A stretch of 64,000 nucleotides of DNA from the NCBI GenBank assembly GCA_019114265.1, contig DXFV01000033.1, positions 62,001 through 126,000 on the forward strand, given 5' to 3'. The notes under the pieces were generated by a model that was given only the letters and a program-made list of their open reading frames with translations, was not told the origin of the DNA and did not search any database. Each line of letters opens with the position of its first letter. Positions within the stretch are counted from its first letter, which is position 1. Position numbers and translations under genes: made by a program. Source of the DNA: Anaerofilum faecale (lineage in GTDB: Bacteria > Bacillota > Clostridia > Oscillospirales > Ruminococcaceae). Shown piece after piece: positions 32,335 to 41,671 of this stretch.

Positions 32335-32556
32335 ATGGTCAAGCAGATTAAGATTTCCAGCTTCAACGAGGTCAAGACGATTGTTGCGGCTGCAACATCG
32401 TGCCTGGATCAGATCGGCGTTCATGATCAGCAGGGAAGCATCGCAGATGCAAAGAGCATTCTAGGCATGATGAGCCTGGATTACACCCAGCCGGTGCTGC
32501 TGGTGAGTGAAAACCCCTGTGAGCTGGAGCGCGTGTACAAGGCTCTGGCGAACTGA
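32335..32556 (+). CDS. HPr-like (Crh-like) protein without the phosphorylated histidine
   Basis: 73 residues. The centre reads DAKSILGMMSLDYTQP, which matches the HPr segment around regulatory Ser46 (KSIMGVMSL); S41 is the equivalent serine. The HPr active-site block with His15 (GLHARPA) is absent; the region reads AAATSCLDQIG. B. subtilis Crh is also an HPr relative that keeps Ser46 but lacks His15 and acts only in CcpA carbon control. A similar regulatory role is likely here, but proof is lacking. Start ATG 32335 follows AAAGGG; an ATG at 32317 is possible. Its own promoter and terminator flank it. Confidence 0.75.
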   Translation: MVKQIKISSFNEVKTIVAAATSCLDQIGVHDQQGSIADAKSILGMMSLDYTQPVLLVSENPCELERVYKALAN

Positions 32557-32596
32557 TAACTATGACCCAACCGGCAGTTCTGATCGGCTGCAAAGG

Positions 32597-32628
32597 CGCT
32601 GTGCCCCCTGTGGGGCACGGCGTTTTTT
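32597..32628 (+). terminator. Terminator after the HPr-like gene
   Basis: CGCTGTGCCCC (32597-32607) and GGGGCACGGCG (32612-32622) pair over 11 positions with one wobble. Six T follow. Confidence 0.9.
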
Positions 32629-32801
32629 GTTGTTTCGGATGTGGATATTATAATACAAAACGGCCGTTTGTGCAAATAAGCGGCGGGGCGCAAATCTGTC
32701 CCGCCACACGCGGCTTGCTCTGCGGAGGAGAAACCCGCTTTGCCCGCATGTGCATCCGGCGCCTGTGCGCGGCCCCTCCTACCTATTTATATTATAGGAA
32801 C
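32629..32801. other. Gene-free stretch between convergent genes
   Basis: It lies between the HPr-like terminator and the ackA terminator. It holds a perfect palindrome AAACGGCCGTTT (32658-32669) and several short GC-rich inverted repeats. I see no gene or convincing promoter. Confidence 0.5.
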
Positions 32802-32833
32802 AAAAATCCGCCGTCCTCCCACGAGAACGGCGG
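32802..32833 (-). terminator. Terminator after ackA
   Basis: Minus strand: CCGCCGT, a 12-base loop, ACGGCGG, then ATTTTTG (complement of 32801-32807). Confidence 0.85.
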
Positions 32834-32855
32834 AAATCATACAGGAAATATCGGA

Positions 32856-34052
32856 TTACTGCGCGCTCACCAGAGCCAGGGTATCGCGGGCGATCATCAG
32901 CTCTTCGTTGGTGCAGACCACCAGCACCTTCACGCGGGAATCGTCGGCAGAGATGTCGATGATGTCGGCACCGCGCTGGTTGTTCTTCTCCTCGTCGATC
33001 TTCAGGCCCAGGTACTCCATGTTCTTGCAGACCTCGCTGCGCACCATCTTGTCGTTCTCGCCGATGCCGCCGGTGAACACCACGCAGTCCAGGCCGCCCA
33101 TCGCAGCGCTGTAGGCGCCAACGTACTTCTTGATCTGGTAGTTCAGCATGTCGCTGGCCAGCTTGGCGCGCTTGTTGCCCTCGGCAGCGGCCTTCTCCAC
33201 GTCGCGCTTGTCGCTGGAAACGCCGGAAATGCCCAGCAGGCCGGACTTCTTGTTCAGGTAGTCGGCCATCTCCTGGCCGTGGATGCCCAGCTTCTGCTCC
33301 ATGTAGGTCACCACGCTGGGATCGATGTCGCCGCAGCGGGTGCCCATCAGCACGCCGGCCAGCGGGGTCAGGCCCATGCTGGTGTCCACACACTTGCCGT
33401 TCTCCACGGCGGTGATGGAGGAGCCGTTGCCCAGATGGCAGGTGACCATCTTCAGGTCGTCGCGGCCCAGATACTTGGCGGCCGCCATGCTCACGAAGCG
33501 GTGGCTGGTGCCGTGGGCGCCGTAGCGGCGAATGGCGTACTTCTCGTACATTTCATACGGCACACCGTACATATAGGCCTTCGGGGGCATGGTCTGGTGG
33601 AAGGTGGTGTCAAAGACGACCACGTTGGGGACCTCCGCGCCGAACACCTTCTTGGCGCTGCGCAGGCCCTGCACGTGGGCCATATTGTGAACAGGAGCCA
33701 GAGGGGCGATCTCCTCGATCTTGTCGATGATGGCATCGGTGACGATCTCGCTCTTGGTGAAGAACTCGGCACCCTGCACCACGCGGTGGCCGATGGCGCC
33801 GATCTCGCTCTTATCCTTCACAACGGCGCCCTCGCCGGTGGTCATCATCTCCACGACCTTCATGAAAGCCTCGGTATGGGTGGGGAAGGGGACTTCCACC
33901 TTCCACTCGCCGCCGTTGGCCTTGTGGGTGATGTTGCTGCCCTCGATGCCGATGCGCTCGCACAGGCCCTTGCACAGCACCTTCTCGCCGTCCATGTCGA
34001 TCAGCTGATATTTCAGCGACGAGGAGCCACAGTTGATAACCAGAATCTTCAT
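32856..34052 (-). CDS. ackA: Acetate kinase
   Basis: 398 residues. It makes ATP from acetyl-phosphate, the last step of acetate fermentation, or runs in reverse to activate acetate. The start MKILVINCGSSSLKYQLID is the ASKHA phosphate-binding signature. Other motifs are VFDTTFHQTMP, the catalytic region RRYGAHGTSHRFV, CHLGNGSS and VFTGGIGEN. ATG 34052 is chosen because GGAGG lies 11 bases upstream; two ATGs further out are too close to that site. No pta gene is adjacent. The gene is divergent from tmcAL. Confidence 0.97.
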   Translation of the reverse strand: MKILVINCGSSSLKYQLIDMDGEKVLCKGLCERIGIEGSNITHKANGGEWKVEVPFPTHTEAFMKVVEMMTTGEGAVVKDKSEIGAIGHRVVQGAEFFTKSEIVTDAIIDKIEEIAPLAPVHNMAHVQGLRSAKKVFGAEVPNVVVFDTTFHQTMPPKAYMYGVPYEMYEKYAIRRYGAHGTSHRFVSMAAAKYLGRDDLKMVTCHLGNGSSITAVENGKCVDTSMGLTPLAGVLMGTRCGDIDPSVVTYMEQKLGIHGQEMADYLNKKSGLLGISGVSSDKRDVEKAAAEGNKRAKLASDMLNYQIKKYVGAYSAAMGGLDCVVFTGGIGENDKMVRSEVCKNMEYLGLKIDEEKNNQRGADIIDISADDSRVKVLVVCTNEELMIARDTLALVSAQ

Positions 34053-34118
34053 CTCAATCATTTCCTCCAATGTTCCTGTAATTTCCTGTTTCGTGGAAAT
34101 TTGCAGCCCAAAAAAGGA

Positions 34119-34148
34119 TTGTGCAAAAATCCTTACTTATTATATAAT
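34119..34148 (+). promoter_or_regulatory. Promoter of tmcAL, overlapping that of ackA
   Basis: TTGTGC (34119-34124), 18 bases, TATAAT (34143-34148). The palindrome ATTATATAAT (34139-34148) supplies the -10 hexamer of both directions; they share bases 34143-34144. Confidence 0.7.
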
Positions 34149-34167
34149 AGTTCCGGGCACATTTCAA
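34139..34167 (-). promoter_or_regulatory. Promoter of ackA
   Basis: Minus strand: TTGAAA (34167-34162), 17 bases, TATAAT (34144-34139). The leader is about 80 bases. The -10 box overlaps the -10 of the tmcAL promoter on the other strand. Confidence 0.85.
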
Positions 34168-34221
34168 CCCGAACCGGGGTGAAAAGGCCATGAAACTGTC
34201 AAACAAAAAAGGAGCCGTACT

Positions 34222-35412
34222 ATGCAAATCGCCGGAATCATAGCCGAATACGATCCGTTCCATAAAGGACACGCCTGGCAGATCGCCCAGGCGCGCCGGA
34301 TGGGAGCGCAGGCGGTGGTGTGCGCCGTCAGCCCGGACGTGGTGCAGCGGGGAGGTTTTTCGCTGCTGCCCCAGGCGGTCCGCGTGCGCGCCGCGCTGCT
34401 GGCAGGCGCCGACCTGGTGGTGGAGATCCCCGCCCCCTATGCCGCCTCCAGCGCCGAGCAGTTCGCCGCCGCCGGCGTAGCGCTGCTGGCAGGGCTCGGC
34501 TGTGTGGATACGCTGGTGTTCGGCAGCGAAACGGGGGACGCCGCCCCGCTGCTGGAAACCGCCCGCTTGCTGGACGACCCCGCCTTTGCCCCCCTTCTCA
34601 AACAGCAGCTGGCCGGGGGGCTTCCCTTCGCCCGCGCCCGCGCCCGCGCCGCCGCCCAGCTGGACGAGAAGGCCGCCGCCTGCCTGGTACGGCCCAACGA
34701 CCTGCTGGGGGTGGAATACTGCAAAGCCATCCTGCGCCAGAAGGCCCCGCTGCGCCCGCTGGCCATTCCGCGGCAGGGGGCCGGGCACCAGCAGCCGCCC
34801 GAGGGGGGATTTGCCAGCGCCAGCTGGCTGCGGGACAGGAGCCTGGACCACTGGAAAGGCTATGTGCCGGACGAGGCCCTGGAACTCTACCGCGAGGCGG
34901 TGGAAAGGGGAGAGAGGCTCAGCCGCCGCTCGGCCGACATCGCGGTGCTCAGCCGCCTGCGCGCGATGACCACCGCCGACTTTGCCGGTGTGCGCGGGGT
35001 GAACGAGGGGCTGGAGCACCGCCTGGCCGCCGCCGTGGCCAAAGCGGGCAGCCTGGAAGAGCTGTATTCGCTGCTGAAATGCCGGCGCTACGCACATTCC
35101 CGCCTGCGCCGCCTGGTGCTGGACGCCGCGCTGCGCGTCCCGGCCCGCCTGCCGGCCCTGCCGCCCTATCTCCGTCTGGTGGGCGCGTCGGACGCGGGGG
35201 TCCGCCTGCTGCGGCAGACCGCCCCCACCCTCCCGATGGACGCCGGCCTGGCACGCCTGGCCTCCTCGTCGGCTGCGGCGGCACAGGTGGCTTCGCTGCA
35301 CAGCGCGGCGCAGGACCTCGCGGCGCTCTGCCGCGAAATTCCCCAGCCGATGGCGGGCGCGTGGCGGATGCCCTTTCTCCGGCAAAATGCCGCAAACCAT
35401 GCACCGATATGA
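34222..35412 (+). CDS. tmcAL: TmcAL, tRNA-Met cytidine acetate ligase
   Basis: 396 residues. TmcAL (YlbM) activates acetate with ATP and makes N4-acetylcytidine at the wobble base of elongator tRNA-Met. The nucleotidyltransferase start MQIAGIIAEYDPFHKGHAWQIAQARR carries the HxGH-type motif as HKGH. Further conserved parts are SPDVVQRGGFSLL, LVVEIPAPYAASSAEQFA, VFGSETGD and NDLLGVEYCKAIL, with GGFASASWLRDR downstream. It is divergent from acetate kinase, an apt neighbour for an acetate-using enzyme. A GGAG site precedes the ATG. No clear terminator follows. Confidence 0.93.
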   Translation: MQIAGIIAEYDPFHKGHAWQIAQARRMGAQAVVCAVSPDVVQRGGFSLLPQAVRVRAALLAGADLVVEIPAPYAASSAEQFAAAGVALLAGLGCVDTLVFGSETGDAAPLLETARLLDDPAFAPLLKQQLAGGLPFARARARAAAQLDEKAAACLVRPNDLLGVEYCKAILRQKAPLRPLAIPRQGAGHQQPPEGGFASASWLRDRSLDHWKGYVPDEALELYREAVERGERLSRRSADIAVLSRLRAMTTADFAGVRGVNEGLEHRLAAAVAKAGSLEELYSLLKCRRYAHSRLRRLVLDAALRVPARLPALPPYLRLVGASDAGVRLLRQTAPTLPMDAGLARLASSSAAAAQVASLHSAAQDLAALCREIPQPMAGAWRMPFLRQNAANHAPI

Positions 35413-35485
35413 ACAGGATGTTAAATATTTTGCATTTCTTGCAATTTTCTCCCCCGCACATATTGCGCAATTTTTAACGAAGATG

Positions 35486-35491
35486 TATAAT
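35486..35491 (+). promoter_or_regulatory. Probable -10 box of pckA
   Basis: TATAAT at 35486-35491 in the 150-base tmcAL-pckA gap. The best -35 at 17 bases is TTGCGC (35463-35468), which matches only TTG. The surrounding AT-rich stretch and the highly expressed type of codon use in pckA support a promoter here. Confidence 0.5.
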
Positions 35492-35565
35492 AAAACCAAA
35501 TGGCGAGCTAACACGGCCGATAGACCGCAAGGTTTGTCAAAACACAGAGAGGATAGGTGTTTACA

Positions 35566-37353
35566 ATGGCTTTAACCAATAACAAACACGTTCTGGACTG
35601 GGTCAAGGAGATGGAAGACCTGATGACTCCGGATCATGTGATCTGGATCGACGGCTCCGAGGCTCAGCTGCGCGCCCTGCGTGAGCAGGCGTTTGCCACC
35701 GGCGAGATGACCGAGCTGAACCAGGAGAAGCTGCCTGGCTGCGTTTTGCACCACACCGCCAAGAACGATGTGGCCCGCGTTGAGGGCCGCACCTTCATCT
35801 GCACCAAGAACAAAGAGGATGCCGGCAACATCAACAACTGGATGGATCCCGAAGAGATGAAGGCCAAGCTGATCCCCATGTACACCGGCTGCATGAAGGG
35901 CCGCACCATGTACGTGATCCCCTACTGCATGGGTCCTGTCGGCAGCCCCTACTCCAAGGTTGGCGTTGAGGTGACCGACTCCATCTACGTTGTCCTGAAC
36001 ATGGACATCATGACCCGTATCGGCCTGGGCGCTCTGCGTCAGCTGGGCGACGAGTCCAACGATTTCGTCCGCGGCCAGCATGCCAAGGCCGACATCAGCG
36101 AGGAAGGCCGTTACATCGTGCAGTTCCCCGAGGAGAACGCGATCTGGTCCATCAACTCCGGTTACGGCGGCAACGTGCTGCTGGGCAAGAAGTGCTTCGC
36201 TCTGCGCATCGCTTCCTACCAGGGCATGAAGGAAGGCTGGATGGCCGAGCATATGCTGATCCTGGGCGTTGAGTTCCCCAACGGCGAGACCAAGTATATC
36301 ACCGCTGCCTTCCCCTCTGCCTGCGGCAAGACCAACCTGGCCATGCTGATCCCGCCCGAAGTGTACGCCAAGCAGGGCTACAAGGTGTGGACCGTCGGCG
36401 ACGACATCGCCTGGATGCACATCGGCGAGGACGGCCGTCTGTACGCCATCAACCCCGAGAACGGTTTCTTCGGCGTTGCCCCCGGCACCAACGAGAAGTC
36501 CAACCCCAACGCTCTGCACACCACCATGAAGGGCACCATCTTCACCAACGTTGCCCACAACCTGGACGACAACACCGTGTGGTGGGAAGGCCTGGATAAG
36601 AATCCTCCCGAGAACGCGCAGGAGTGGACCGGCGTTCCCGTCAACGGCAAGGAGTATGTTGCCAACGGCGGCAAGCTGGCTCATCCGAACAGCCGCTTCA
36701 CCGCTCCCGCTGTGAACTGCCCCTGCCTGTCCAAGGAGTTCAACAACCCCAACGGCGTGCCTGTAACCGCTATGGTGTTCGGCGGCCGCCGTGCCAAGAC
36801 CGCTCCGCTGGTATACCAGAGCTTCGACTGGAACCACGGCGTGTATGTGGGTTCCGCGATGGCTTCCGAGACCACCGCTGCCGCCACCGGCGCTGTGGGC
36901 GTGGTCCGTCGTGATCCCATGGCCATGCGTCCCTTCTGCGGCTACAACATGGGCGACTACTTCGCTCACTGGATCGAGATGGGCAAGAAGCTGGGCGACA
37001 AGGCTCCCAAGATCTTCAACGTCAACTGGTTCCGCACCGACGACGAAGGCCACTTCATCTGGCCGGGCTTCGGCGACAACATGCGCGTGCTGATGTGGAT
37101 CCTGGCTCGCTGCGAGGGCAAGGTCGACGCCAACGAGACCGCGATCGGTTATGTTCCCAATGCGGAGGACATCAACATCGAGGGCCTGAAGGACATCACT
37201 CTGGACACCGTGAAGGGTCTGCTGGAAGTGGACAAGGATCTGTGGCTGGAGGACGTGAAGGGCGTCGAGGAGCTGTATGCTCAGATCGGCGACCGCGTAC
37301 CTGCCGAGATGCATGCCCAGCTGAACGCTCTGCGTGATCGTCTGAGCAAATAA
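35566..37353 (+). CDS. pckA: Phosphoenolpyruvate carboxykinase (GTP)
   Basis: 595 residues. It interconverts oxaloacetate and phosphoenolpyruvate with GTP, either for gluconeogenesis or, in many gut anaerobes, for CO2 fixation toward dicarboxylates. It is the GTP-type family: the P-loop is FPSACGKTNLAML near residue 250, the hydride-like metal site is in GDDIAWMHIGEDGRLYAINPE, and the C-terminal guanine-binding part contains NVNWFRTDDEGHFIWPGFGDNMRVL. Codon choice shifts to GCT, CGT and GTT compared with the neighbours, a sign of high expression. ATG 35566 follows AGGTG; an in-frame GTG three codons upstream is possible. Confidence 0.95.
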   Translation: MALTNNKHVLDWVKEMEDLMTPDHVIWIDGSEAQLRALREQAFATGEMTELNQEKLPGCVLHHTAKNDVARVEGRTFICTKNKEDAGNINNWMDPEEMKAKLIPMYTGCMKGRTMYVIPYCMGPVGSPYSKVGVEVTDSIYVVLNMDIMTRIGLGALRQLGDESNDFVRGQHAKADISEEGRYIVQFPEENAIWSINSGYGGNVLLGKKCFALRIASYQGMKEGWMAEHMLILGVEFPNGETKYITAAFPSACGKTNLAMLIPPEVYAKQGYKVWTVGDDIAWMHIGEDGRLYAINPENGFFGVAPGTNEKSNPNALHTTMKGTIFTNVAHNLDDNTVWWEGLDKNPPENAQEWTGVPVNGKEYVANGGKLAHPNSRFTAPAVNCPCLSKEFNNPNGVPVTAMVFGGRRAKTAPLVYQSFDWNHGVYVGSAMASETTAAATGAVGVVRRDPMAMRPFCGYNMGDYFAHWIEMGKKLGDKAPKIFNVNWFRTDDEGHFIWPGFGDNMRVLMWILARCEGKVDANETAIGYVPNAEDINIEGLKDITLDTVKGLLEVDKDLWLEDVKGVEELYAQIGDRVPAEMHAQLNALRDRLSK

Positions 37354-37389
37354 TCGCAGATTGTCTGCACTCGGATCGTAAGATCGTCG

Positions 37390-37435
37390 GCGGGCGCACA
37401 GTTTTCCCCAAGGGAGGCTGTGCGCCCGCTTTTTT
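37390..37435 (+). terminator. Terminator after pckA
   Basis: GCGGGCGCACAG (37390-37401) and CTGTGCGCCCGC (37418-37429) pair perfectly over 12 positions. Six T follow. Confidence 0.9.
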
Positions 37436-37458
37436 CCGCAACAGAAGGGGGACTTGCA

Positions 37459-37953
37459 ATGGAAGAGTATCAACCGCCGCGAGGCCGGGTGCTGGGCCTG
37501 TTGGCATTGGCAGCGGCGCTGGGGGTTCTCGTTTTCTCACTTTTGCTGTGGTTCCAGCTGCGCACCGTGCGTCCGCTGGACCCGGCCGACTATCCCGAGA
37601 CCCTGCCGGACTTCACCTTTTCTGCCAACTGCACACAGGTGGGGAACCACCTGGAGCTCACCGGACGGATGGGGGTGCGGGGGGAGTGGTACACTTCCTT
37701 CGACGGGCGCATCGTGCTGTATCTTGCCGAAACCGACACCTATTGGATGGTCCCCACCGCGATGGACGAGCAGGCCGCTTTTGACAGCGAGCTGGTGGAA
37801 AAGACCTGGGGCGAGAGCTACGGCGGATTTGAAGCCCGCCTTCCCCTGAGCGCCCTGGACGCCGATCCGTCGCAGTATGAACTGTGCGTGGCCTGGCGCA
37901 GCAATGGACACAATGCCCTGGTCCACACCGGTCAGATGCTGGAGGTGGAGTGA
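37459..37953 (+). CDS. Membrane-anchored protein of unknown function
   Basis: 164 residues. One N-terminal membrane helix (about 13-33, VLGLLALAAALGVLVFSLLLWF) is followed by an extracellular domain of about 130 residues rich in beta-like segments (FTFSANCTQVGNHLELTGRMGVRGEW; RIVLYLAETDTYWMVPT). I do not recognise the family. It overlaps the next gene by one base (TGATG), and GGAGGTGGAG at its end is the ribosome site of that gene, so the two are coupled. ATG 37459 is preceded by GGGGG. Confidence 0.75.
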   Translation: MEEYQPPRGRVLGLLALAAALGVLVFSLLLWFQLRTVRPLDPADYPETLPDFTFSANCTQVGNHLELTGRMGVRGEWYTSFDGRIVLYLAETDTYWMVPTAMDEQAAFDSELVEKTWGESYGGFEARLPLSALDADPSQYELCVAWRSNGHNALVHTGQMLEVE

Positions 37954-39275
37954 TGCTGAAACAAAAAAGTATTCGCGTTGCGCCCTACCTGACGATGCTG
38001 GCGGTGTTCGGAGCGCTGTTCGCCCTTGTACCGGTGCCCACCGGCGACGACTCGATGTATGCCGGCATTCTGGACGGCTACCCGCTGGACGCCTTTCTTC
38101 TCCAGCAATACCTCACCTGGTCGGCCCGCACACTGGTGGAAGCGGTGATCTGCGTCGTCGCCCATTGGCCGCCGTTGGTCTGGCGCATCTGCACCCCTGT
38201 ATTTCTGACCATCTGCGCCTGGTGCATTGTCGGCCTGGCGGATGCGCACCGCTCCCCGGCAGCTGGATGGACAGCGGCGGTGCTGCTGTTCACGCTGGAA
38301 TGGCCTCTGCTCTCCACCGCCGGCTGGATGTGCACCACCCTCTGTTTTGTCTGGCCGCTGTGCGCCGGGCTGCTGGCCGTGCAGCCGTTGGCGCGCTGGC
38401 ACCGCGGCGAGGCTGTCCCGCTGTGGTCCGGCATCCTGGCTGTGATGGGGATGCTGTATGCCGCCAATATGGAACAGATCATGGTGGTGGCCACCCTCTG
38501 CCTGCTGGGCTATGCAGGGTATTGCATCTGGAAAAAGCGCAGCTGCTGGCTGCTGTGGGCGCTGCTGGCAGCCTGTCTGCTGAACGCCGCCTACGCCGCC
38601 CTCAGCCCCGGCACCCAGTACCGCTACGAGACCGAGATCACCTCCAGCTTCATGGACTACGGCATGTTCACGCTGCTGCAAAAGGCGCAGCTGGGCATAG
38701 CGGCCGCACTGGACGCCGTTGTGTTCCAGCCAAGCTGGCTGTTCTTCGCGCTGTGCGCGCTGCTGGCGATCGGCGCTTTCAGCCGCCCGCTTCCGGTGTG
38801 GTTCCGTATCCTCTCGCTGTTCCCGGCTGCCGTTACCGGGGTGCTGGGTGTCTTTGGCGAGACAGCGTGTGCGCTGTTTCCCAAGCTCTCCTTTTTCCAC
38901 CACGCGGTCACCAAACGGGGTGTCTTTACCGTTCAAAGCGTGTGGGAGCCGGAGCGCCTGGCTGCCTTTGGATTGCTGTATGCCGTCCTTGCCGGCTGTG
39001 TGCTGCTGCTGTATGTCGTTCTGGGCCACACCGGCCGGTCGTTTGCCGCCATCGTATTGCTGCTGGCGGGCTTCTCCAGCTGTGCCATGCTGGGCTTTTC
39101 GCCCACCGTGTGGCGTTCGGGCGGCCGCACCGCGTTCTTCTTCCTGCTCTCGGTGCTGGGCTGTTCGCTGCTGGTGTGGAAAAGCCTTCCCGGCCGCCGC
39201 TGGAAACTCGGCGCGTTTGCCTTCCTGCTGCTGTGTGCGGCCGTCAACCTCCCCTCTGTATTCCTCTCCCTGTAA
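37953..39275 (+). CDS. Polytopic membrane protein, DUF6056-like
   Basis: 440 residues with about eleven hydrophobic segments. The region after the first helix, VPVPTGDDSMYAGILDGYPLDAFLLQQYLTWSARTLVEAV, resembles the exposed acidic loop of DUF6056 and other GT-C-like proteins, where a conserved aspartate pair lies between helices 1 and 2. Such proteins are suspected of transferring or flipping cell-surface sugars. That is inference; no catalytic proof is visible. It is coupled to the anchored protein at 37459, so they may act together at the membrane. Confidence 0.65.
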   Translation: MLKQKSIRVAPYLTMLAVFGALFALVPVPTGDDSMYAGILDGYPLDAFLLQQYLTWSARTLVEAVICVVAHWPPLVWRICTPVFLTICAWCIVGLADAHRSPAAGWTAAVLLFTLEWPLLSTAGWMCTTLCFVWPLCAGLLAVQPLARWHRGEAVPLWSGILAVMGMLYAANMEQIMVVATLCLLGYAGYCIWKKRSCWLLWALLAACLLNAAYAALSPGTQYRYETEITSSFMDYGMFTLLQKAQLGIAAALDAVVFQPSWLFFALCALLAIGAFSRPLPVWFRILSLFPAAVTGVLGVFGETACALFPKLSFFHHAVTKRGVFTVQSVWEPERLAAFGLLYAVLAGCVLLLYVVLGHTGRSFAAIVLLLAGFSSCAMLGFSPTVWRSGGRTAFFFLLSVLGCSLLVWKSLPGRRWKLGAFAFLLLCAAVNLPSVFLSL

Positions 39276-39278
39276 CAC

Positions 39279-39313
39279 AAAGGCCCTCCCGGATCGTCTC
39301 CGGGAGGGCCTTT
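39279..39313. terminator. Bidirectional terminator between convergent genes
   Basis: AAAGGCCCTCCCGGA (39279-39293) and TCCGGGAGGGCCTTT (39299-39313) pair perfectly over 15 positions, with T and A flanks serving both strands. Confidence 0.88.
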
Positions 39314-39392
39314 CTGTTTTTCGCGTGGTATAAAGTTTTCGCCCGCCTTTTTCAAAAGGCGGCGGGGTGTGGGGCGGCGCCCCGCAAAAACC

Positions 39393-41216
<1,824 letters not shown>

Positions 41217-41344
41217 AGCTGTTCTCCTTTGTCCCGCCGGGCGCACGACCGCCCCCGGCTGCATGATACATCCATTGTACAACACGCACCGCCAAAAATC
41301 CAGTACAAAATGACCAATCCCCATTTTTTGCGTCGGAAAGCAGC

Positions 41345-41374
41345 AAAAAACGGGCCGGCAAACCGCACGGCCCG
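41345..41374 (-). terminator. Terminator after the ABC exporter operon
   Basis: Minus strand: CGGGCCG, a ten-base loop, CGGCCCG, then six T. Confidence 0.88.
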
Positions 41375-41389
41375 CAAAAGAAAAGCGAA

Positions 41390-41665
41390 TCAGAGATTCA
41401 TCCAGAAAGTGAACAGGGGCAGTACCAGCACCACCACCGCGGCGGCGAGGTGCGCGCCGCGGCCGCTGGAGCGGTAGAGCAGGATCATCACCGCCTGCAG
41501 TGCCAGCATCAGCAGCGTGGCCAGCGGCTTGGGCATGTAATTTTGCAGCCCTCCGTCCATGCCGATCTGCATCGCCACCCGGTCGGGCAGAAGCACCCAG
41601 CCCGCCACCGCCAGTGCCACCGCGACGATCCCCATCGCAATACACAGAATATCCCGCTTTTTCAC
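41390..41665 (-). CDS. Small DUF1648-type membrane protein
   Basis: 91 residues with three membrane helices (IAMGIVAVALAVAGWVLL; PLATLLMLALQAVMILL; LAAAVVVLVLPLFTFWM). The loop LPDRVAMQIGMDGGLQNYMPK resembles the DUF1648 motif (helix, then proline-rich loop with G and K). DUF1648 occurs in SdpI-like immunity and regulator proteins of toxin exporters. It begins six bases after the permease stop, so it is third in the ABC operon; a role as an accessory or immunity protein is possible but unproven. Confidence 0.68.
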   Translation of the reverse strand: MKKRDILCIAMGIVAVALAVAGWVLLPDRVAMQIGMDGGLQNYMPKPLATLLMLALQAVMILLYRSSGRGAHLAAAVVVLVLPLFTFWMNL

Positions 41666-41671
41666 AACAGA

